Source: Candidatus Brocadiaceae bacterium (lineage in GTDB: Bacteria > Planctomycetota > MHYJ01 > JACQXL01 > CAKKQI01). From it: a DNA stretch of 5,612 bases. The stretch is from assembly GCA_919901895.1 (NCBI GenBank), contig CAKKQI010000293.1:1-5612 (forward strand), in the 5' to 3' direction. Numbering within the stretch: position 1 is the first letter of the stretch; each line of letters opens with the position of its first letter. Positions 1 through 3,593 of this stretch are shown in pieces. The notes beneath the pieces were generated by a model. That model had not been told where the DNA came from. It made no database searches and saw only the letters and a list, made by a program, of their open reading frames with translations. A program made the position numbers and the translations under genes.

Positions 1-487
1 TGGTCCGGGCATCAAGCACCAGGTCTTCGGCCCGGTAAGATTTCTGCTCCCATTCCATCAGCACCAGCACCAGGTCTCCGGTTGGCTTGGTCAGATCGCC
101 AAAATAGACCGGACCGCCCAACCCTTCTTTCAACCCGAACAAAGCCAAAGCCAGATGAATTGTCTGGGGACGGCATTGCATTACCACTAATGACTCATAA
201 TCTTTCCCCCCTTCGGCGCAGGCCAGCAGTTCCAGCGGCCAGGTAGGGTTACTGATTAAACCGTCTATTTCAATTTTTTTTTCCTTCAGATATATTTTTT
301 CGCCCTGTTCGCCGATGATAATATTTTCTTCGGCATCAGCCACCGGTTGGTCACCCGGCCGGTCAAGTTCTTGATTCCCCTGAACAGATAAATTAAGATA
401 TTGACCCGGTAATAATATACTTATTAAACAGATAATTATTGGAAAGGGCAGAAAGTGTTTTGTTATCCCCTCAATTATTTTTTTCAT
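1..487 (-). CDS. YdjY-domain exported protein (3' end beyond window)
   Basis: Translating the minus strand from the ATG at 487 gives 162 codons that stay open to the window edge, so the C-terminus is missing. Residues 1-30 look like a signal peptide or membrane anchor: MKKI followed by a hydrophobic stretch at about 12-27, with no lipobox. After a polar linker comes a conserved block typical of YdjY-domain proteins: IEIDG (72-76), LELLACAEGGKDYESL (85-100), RPQTIHLALALFGLKEG (106-122) and a later W-E-x-K-S-Y-R-A-E-D-L segment. The family is common in planctomycetes and related bacteria. Its biochemical role is unknown to me, and I infer only that it acts outside the cytoplasm. The start follows the ubiX stop by 32 bp, with a weak purine stretch (AGAGA) upstream, so it is probably the third gene of the ndk-ubiX operon. 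No separate promoter is obvious in the gap. Family assignment rests on motif recognition alone. Confidence 0.75.
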   Translation of the reverse strand, partial: MKKIIEGITKHFLPFPIIICLISILLPGQYLNLSVQGNQELDRPGDQPVADAEENIIIGEQGEKIYLKEKKIEIDGLISNPTWPLELLACAEGGKDYESLVVMQCRPQTIHLALALFGLKEGLGGPVYFGDLTKPTGDLVLVLMEWEQKSYRAEDLVLDART

Positions 488-519
488 ATTAGTCTCTATA
501 AATATAAACGTAAAATCAG

Positions 520-1146
520 TTATTCCGGTTCAGTATTTTCCGTTATTTTTTGGTATTGATACCGGTCGGCTTCCGGCAGGCGAATCCCCATCTGGCTAAC
601 TACTTTAAAAGCGACAAAATCGATCAGGTCTTCCAATTTTTGGGGGTGGTGATAAAAAGCGGGCATAGCCGGTAGAATAGTCGCACCGGCCCTAGCTAAT
701 TTTAATAGATTATCTAGATGGATTATGTTTAAAGGTGTTTCGCGCGGGAGTAGAATTAAAGGACGTTTTTCTTTAAGCGCCACATCAGCGGCTCGTTCAA
801 TTAAATTACCGGAGATGCCTGAAGCGATTGAGCCGACCGTTCCCATACTGCAGGGAATAATCAGCATCCCGTCAACCGGAAACGACCCGCTGGCAATGGG
901 TGCGGTAATATCTTCGTAGTCGTAATAAGTAATATTTTCGGCTGACAAAAAACCTAAGGCCAGGCGGACCGATTCTTCATTTCCCAGGTCAATTGAGGTG
1001 GCTAATTCTTGTTGAATCACTTCGGCGGCCGCGCGTGAAACGGTCAGATGAATCCGGCAGTTCTGCCGGTTTAATATTTCCAGCACCCGGCGGGCATAGA
1101 CCATTCCGCTGGCGCCGGTGATGGCCACCACCCAGGTATTTTTCAT
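520..1146 (-). CDS. ubiX: Flavin prenyltransferase UbiX
   Basis: UbiX transfers a dimethylallyl group to reduced FMN, giving prenylated FMN, the cofactor of UbiD-type decarboxylases used in quinone synthesis and aromatic acid metabolism. It is a cytoplasmic flavodoxin-like enzyme. I place the start at the ATG at 1146, giving 208 residues, the normal family length. A longer reading from 1185 would add 13 residues lying inside ndk and ahead of the conserved N-terminus. Visible motifs, numbered from this start, are the FMN-binding AITGASG near residue 8, APIASGSF near 82, IPCSMGTVGSIASGI near 97, NLIERAADVALKE near 113, RETPLNIIHL near 136 and ILPAMPAFYHHP near 156. The start codon overlaps the ndk stop as ATGA, so translation is probably coupled. 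No UbiD partner is in the window, so the pathway (ubiquinone, menaquinone or aromatic decarboxylation) cannot be told. Confidence 0.95.
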   Translation of the reverse strand: MKNTWVVAITGASGMVYARRVLEILNRQNCRIHLTVSRAAAEVIQQELATSIDLGNEESVRLALGFLSAENITYYDYEDITAPIASGSFPVDGMLIIPCSMGTVGSIASGISGNLIERAADVALKEKRPLILLPRETPLNIIHLDNLLKLARAGATILPAMPAFYHHPQKLEDLIDFVAFKVVSQMGIRLPEADRYQYQKITENTEPE

Positions 1147-1619
1147 ACACCTAATTCTTTTTCCTCTTCCGGATGATAAATCCATTTAGAATCGTTCAAT
1201 TGGTAGGAAATTATTTCTTCAGGGTGGAAGAAAATCGGAATCTCGTATCCGGCTGATTCGGCGGAATCCGAGGCATGGATCAGGTTATAACTGATACTGG
1301 CGGCAAAATCGCCACGGATGGTACCCGGATCGGCATCCGGACCAAAAGTGGCCCCCAGCATCTTCCGGCAAATAGCAATTGCCTGGACCCCTTCAATCAC
1401 CAGACTAACCACCGGCCCGGCCGTAATAAATTTGAGAAGCCCCGCATAAAAATTTTTCTTTTTATGCGCCTCGTAAAGTTTTTGCGCCTGGGCTTTGGTT
1501 ACCTGCAACATTTTCAACCCGGCTATCTTTAATCCCTTGTTCTCAAAACGGGAAATAATCTGCCCAACCAACTGCCGCTGGACACCATCAGGCTTGATAA
1601 TCACTAATGTTCTTTCCAT
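1143..1619 (-). CDS. ndk: Nucleoside diphosphate kinase
   Basis: Ndk moves the gamma phosphate from ATP to other nucleoside diphosphates through a phosphohistidine intermediate and balances NTP pools. The 158-residue product starts with the typical TLVIIKPDGVQRQLVG (K9 in the nucleotide site). It continues with FYAGLLKFITAGPVV, then the PGTIRGDF motif, and the active-site motif NLIHASDSAES with the catalytic His. The usual motif is HGSDS, so the Gly is Ala here. The ATFGPDADPGTIRGD block and the C-terminal tail (ISYQLNDSKWIYHPEEE) make it somewhat longer than the common 140-residue enzymes. They resemble the longer Ndk forms of some deep-branching bacteria and archaea. The ATG at 1619 has a good ribosome site, AGAGGA at 1630-1625, five bases away. 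It is the first gene of the operon with ubiX, transcribed from the promoter at 1659-1687. Confidence 0.97.
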   Translation of the reverse strand: MERTLVIIKPDGVQRQLVGQIISRFENKGLKIAGLKMLQVTKAQAQKLYEAHKKKNFYAGLLKFITAGPVVSLVIEGVQAIAICRKMLGATFGPDADPGTIRGDFAASISYNLIHASDSAESAGYEIPIFFHPEEIISYQLNDSKWIYHPEEEKELGV

Positions 1620-1658
1620 ACGCTTCCTCTATAAATTTTATAAAAATTTATCAATATT

Positions 1659-1687
1659 ATTTTACCGCTAACCCATTCCATTGTCAA
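1659..1687 (-). promoter_or_regulatory. Sigma70-type promoter of ndk-ubiX operon
   Basis: On the minus strand a perfect -35 box TTGACA (1687-1682) is followed by a 17-base spacer and the -10 box TAAAAT (1664-1659). Transcription should begin near 1652, leaving a leader of about 33 bases that holds the ndk ribosome site. No other promoter is apparent for ubiX or the YdjY gene. Confidence 0.75.
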
Positions 1688-1701
1688 GAATTTCCCGGTT
1701 C

Positions 1702-1728
1702 ATTTATGGCGTTTTTAGCGCTATAAAT
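1702..1728. promoter_or_regulatory. Inverted repeat between divergent promoters, possible operator
   Basis: ATTTATGGCG (1702-1711) and CGCTATAAAT (1719-1728) form an inverted repeat matching at 9 of 10 positions with a 7-base centre. It lies between the -35 boxes of the two divergent promoters and therefore outside both predicted transcripts. This favours a protein-binding site over an RNA hairpin. AT-rich intergenic DNA can produce such symmetry by chance. Confidence 0.35.
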
Positions 1729-1744
1729 TATCTGCTCATTTTCC

Positions 1745-1774
1745 TTGACAGGTAATTGGCAAAGATGATATACA
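1745..1774 (+). promoter_or_regulatory. Sigma70-type promoter of tolQ/exbB-like gene
   Basis: A perfect -35 box TTGACA (1745-1750) is followed 18 bases later by TATACA (1769-1774). GATATA at 1767-1772 is an alternative -10 at 16 bases. Transcription should start near 1781, about 25 bases before the ATG at 1806. Confidence 0.65.
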
Positions 1775-1793
1775 TTCAGATTAAATATTTTTG

Positions 1794-1798
1794 TGGAG
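1794..1798 (+). promoter_or_regulatory. Ribosome binding site fixing the ATG 1806 start
   Basis: TGGAG sits 7 bases before the ATG at 1806. An upstream in-frame TTG at 1791 would place this ribosome site inside the gene and has no such site of its own, so 1806 is the preferred start. Confidence 0.65.
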
Positions 1799-1805
1799 CA
1801 AAAAT

Positions 1806-2423
1806 ATGTGGGACATTATTTCTAAAGGCGGATTTTTTATTTACCCGCTGTTACTCTGCTCCATCCTCGCCCTGACCTTTATTATTGAACGCCTGATTAC
1901 CTTACATCTAACCAGAAAAAAAGTAATTCGCTTCTTGGAACGTTTGAATGAAACCATAAAAACAGGTTCGTTATCTGAGGCGATTGAATTATGTGATAAA
2001 TCAGACACCAATCTGGCCCTGATTTATAAACGGGGGTTAGAGGCAGCCGACCGGAAATCACCGGTTAATAAAGACCAGGTTAAAACGGCTTTTCAGGAAT
2101 CGGCGTCGGTGGAGTTAGTTTCTCTGGAACGGAATCTGGGTATTCTTTCCACAGTGGCGCACGTCGCCCCGCTGCTGGGTTTTCTGGGAACGGTGACCGG
2201 TATGATTCAGGCCTTTCAGCAGATTCAAACGCTGTCTAATATCGGGCAGGCGGTCGGAGCCGGTGATTTAGCCGGTGGTATCTGGGAAGCACTCATCACT
2301 ACGGCCGTCGGATTGGTTATTGCCATTCCTACGTATGTTGCCTACGCTTATTTCAAATCCGATACTGCTAAAATAACCAACCTGCTGGAAAAAAATGCGC
2401 TGGTGATATTAAATCAGTTATAA
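1806..2423 (+). CDS. MotA/TolQ/ExbB-family proton channel protein
   Basis: This is the channel subunit of a proton-driven inner-membrane motor, which works with an ExbD/TolR partner to energise TonB- or Tol-type machinery. From the ATG at 1806 it has 205 residues, close to the usual length. Three membrane segments are visible: about 8-27 (ending in the conserved IIERL), 113-134 and 162-184. Between them lies a cytoplasmic domain of roughly 85 residues. Family hallmarks are HVAPLLGFLGTVTGMIQAF (119-137) and GGIWEALITTAVGLVIAIP (157-175), including the polar Thr residues of the channel lining. The likely partner is the ExbD-like gene at 2485-2925, which is convergent instead of following in the same operon. 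The sequence does not decide between TolQ, ExbB or a gliding or adventurous-motility AglR-like role, so I leave the symbol blank. Confidence 0.92.
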   Translation: MWDIISKGGFFIYPLLLCSILALTFIIERLITLHLTRKKVIRFLERLNETIKTGSLSEAIELCDKSDTNLALIYKRGLEAADRKSPVNKDQVKTAFQESASVELVSLERNLGILSTVAHVAPLLGFLGTVTGMIQAFQQIQTLSNIGQAVGAGDLAGGIWEALITTAVGLVIAIPTYVAYAYFKSDTAKITNLLEKNALVILNQL

Positions 2424-2428
2424 ATTTT

Positions 2429-2468
2429 GTCCCGACCGTTTTGATCTGATGTCCCGCCGTAGCGGGAC
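2429..2468. terminator. Hairpin region between convergent genes
   Basis: GTCCCGC (2451-2457) and GCGGGAC (2462-2468) form a perfect 7-bp stem with a four-base CGTA loop. A second copy of GTCCCG at 2429-2434 could pair with the same right arm. It lies in the 61-bp gap between the stops of the tolQ-like and exbD-like genes, so it may end transcription from both sides. No T-tract follows on the plus strand, and the minus-strand flank is only mixed A/T, so it is not a classical intrinsic terminator. The compact GC-rich form in an otherwise AT-leaning spacer also looks like a dispersed palindromic repeat element, but no other copy is in this window. Confidence 0.5.
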
Positions 2469-2484
2469 TGGGTAGGGGAAAGAA

Positions 2485-2925
2485 TTACTTCTTTTTCTTT
2501 ACCCGCGTGCGGATGTTTAATTCTTTGACACCGGCGTTTTTAGCCGCATCCCAGACCTCCAGCACCACGCCCAGCGAAGATTTGATGTCGCCGGTAATTA
2601 AAACCGGTTGATTCAGCCGGGCCAGCCGGGTTAATTCTCCAGACAGTTCGGACAGAGGCACCCGCCGGTCGGAAATAAACACTTCATCAGTCGCATCAAT
2701 TTTAATCTCCACTTCCGAAGGACGAATCGGCGTAACATTACTGACCACCGGCAGGTTCACTTTAATACCTAACTGGGCAACAAAAGGCGAGGTGAGCATG
2801 AAGAAAAGAATGAGGGTAAAAACAATATCCACCAACGGCGCCAGGTCTAAAAACTGTTCCGCGGCAGTATGCGCACCGGCGCCCGAAGGCAAACCGAATA
2901 AACTTTCGTTTCGGTTAAATAACAT
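2485..2925 (-). CDS. ExbD/TolR-family biopolymer transport protein
   Basis: ExbD/TolR proteins sit in the pore of the ExbB/TolQ channel and couple proton flow to the periplasm. The 146-residue product has a short cytoplasmic N-terminus and then FLDLAPLVDIVFTLILFFML (25-44). This is the single membrane helix with the essential Asp at position 33. A periplasmic domain follows with the family pattern: IKVNLP, EVEIKIDATDEVFI, QPVLITGDIKSSLGVVLEVWDAAKNAGVKELNIRT. It ends in four lysines. Length is normal. The ATG at 2925 lies 8 bases past the stop of the lipoprotein gene and has no strong ribosome site, so it is probably translated by coupling from that gene and transcribed from the promoter at 3525-3553. 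Its channel partner, at 1806-2423, is convergent. No TonB or TolA gene is in the window. Confidence 0.93.
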   Translation of the reverse strand: MLFNRNESLFGLPSGAGAHTAAEQFLDLAPLVDIVFTLILFFMLTSPFVAQLGIKVNLPVVSNVTPIRPSEVEIKIDATDEVFISDRRVPLSELSGELTRLARLNQPVLITGDIKSSLGVVLEVWDAAKNAGVKELNIRTRVKKKK

Positions 2926-2933
2926 TATTACTA

Positions 2934-3476
2934 TTATTGTTTTTCCGGTGTTTCCGGTGGTATTTCAGATGGTATTTCCGGTGGTGGCGGCTGAACCGTC
3001 TGGCTGAACTCTAATTTTTCCAGTTCGCTCATCGCCCGTTCCAACCCCTCTTTTTCCTCCCTTAACTTTTTCCAGAGGATATTAGCGGCAATTTTCAATT
3101 CCTGCGAAAGACGGGTAACATCTTCCTGGTTAGCCACCTTGAAAGTATCCATTTTGTTCTGAAGAACCTGAATGACCTGGTTTATTTCTGATACTTTCGT
3201 TTCAATTACTTTCATAACCTTCTGTTCAAAATCATACAATTTGGATTCCACCTGCGTAACCATCGCATAACTTTTCCTGATTTCCGTCAACTGTTTGGTC
3301 AGGTCATTATTCAGATCGGTTGCTCTGATATCCAGATTTTTAGCGTGTTCGGCATTAATTTCAGTTCTGGCTTTAGTGATTTCCTCCTGGACAAAACCTT
3401 TGGACGCCCCGCAACCGCTCAACACTAAACCGACTCCGACTAGTATTAAACTACCGGTTAAAATTATCTTTCTCAT
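2934..3476 (-). CDS. Coiled-coil lipoprotein with proline-rich tail
   Basis: I do not recognise a named family. The 180-residue product begins with a lipoprotein signal peptide: MRK, a hydrophobic core, and the lipobox LSGC with the modifiable Cys at 22. Gly-Ala follows it, with no Asp retention signal at +2, so the outer membrane is plausible if the usual sorting rule holds in this organism. Residues 30-155 are charged, helical and heptad-like, with few prolines or glycines, suggesting a long coiled coil. The tail (162-180) is proline/glutamate-rich, with PxE[IT] repeats. The ATG at 3476 has an excellent ribosome site, GGAGGAA at 3488-3482, five bases away. It is followed after 8 bp by the ExbD-like gene. 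This suggests a structural partner of the proton motor, perhaps reaching across the periplasm, but that role is inferred only from position and shape. Confidence 0.82.
   Translation of the reverse strand: MRKIILTGSLILVGVGLVLSGCGASKGFVQEEITKARTEINAEHAKNLDIRATDLNNDLTKQLTEIRKSYAMVTQVESKLYDFEQKVMKVIETKVSEINQVIQVLQNKMDTFKVANQEDVTRLSQELKIAANILWKKLREEKEGLERAMSELEKLEFSQTVQPPPPEIPSEIPPETPEKQ
2942..2986. repeat. 12-bp imperfect tandem repeat coding a proline-rich tail
   Basis: Read on the plus strand, the unit TTTCCGGTGGTA recurs in direct tandem: a 9-base partial copy (2942-2950), then full units at 2951-2962, 2963-2974 (TTTCAGATGGTA) and 2975-2986 (ending GTG). On the coding strand each unit gives four residues of the form PxE[IT]. 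The array lies near the 3' end of the lipoprotein gene and keeps its frame, so copy-number change would lengthen or shorten the tail in steps of four residues. Confidence 0.8.
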
Positions 3477-3524
3477 ATCAGTTCCTCCATAAAATTTTAT
3501 CCAGATCTATCGGGATGAAATGTT

Positions 3525-3553
3525 ATTTTACCTTAATACATTTTAAAAATCAA
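3525..3553 (-). promoter_or_regulatory. Sigma70-type promoter of lipoprotein-exbD operon
   Basis: On the minus strand TTGATT (3553-3548) and TAAAAT (3530-3525) are separated by 17 bases. Transcription should start near 3518, giving a leader of about 42 bases before the ATG at 3476. This would let the lipoprotein-exbD pair be expressed apart from the kinase gene upstream. Confidence 0.65.
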
Positions 3554-3563
3554 ATAATTTTAG

Positions 3564-3582
3564 AACTTTTTTGTAAAAAGTT
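3564..3582 (-). terminator. Weak AT-rich hairpin after the kinase gene
   Basis: AACTTTTT (3564-3571) and AAAAAGTT (3575-3582) form a perfect 8-bp stem with a three-base loop. It starts 11 bases past the stop of the kinase-SUMF1 gene and lies just ahead of the next promoter. The stem has only two GC pairs and no clean T-tract follows, so it may be a weak terminator or simply AT-rich symmetry. Confidence 0.35.
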
Positions 3583-3593
3583 GCATCCCCTGT

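Noticed and set aside
1147..1185. Longer ubiX start at 1185 adding 13 residues
   Set aside because: The extra residues lie within ndk and precede the conserved N-terminus. The ATG at 1146 gives the family-typical length and an ATGA overlap with ndk.
1791..1805. TTG start at 1791 for the proton-channel gene
   Set aside because: It lies upstream of the TGGAG ribosome site that correctly spaces the ATG at 1806, and just after the predicted transcription start, leaving almost no leader.
725..3492. Short plus-strand open frames at 725-919, 1275-1532, 2792-3007 and 3295-3492
   Set aside because: Each is antisense to a confident gene (ubiX, ndk, exbD-like, lipoprotein), with no ribosome site or domain that would support it.
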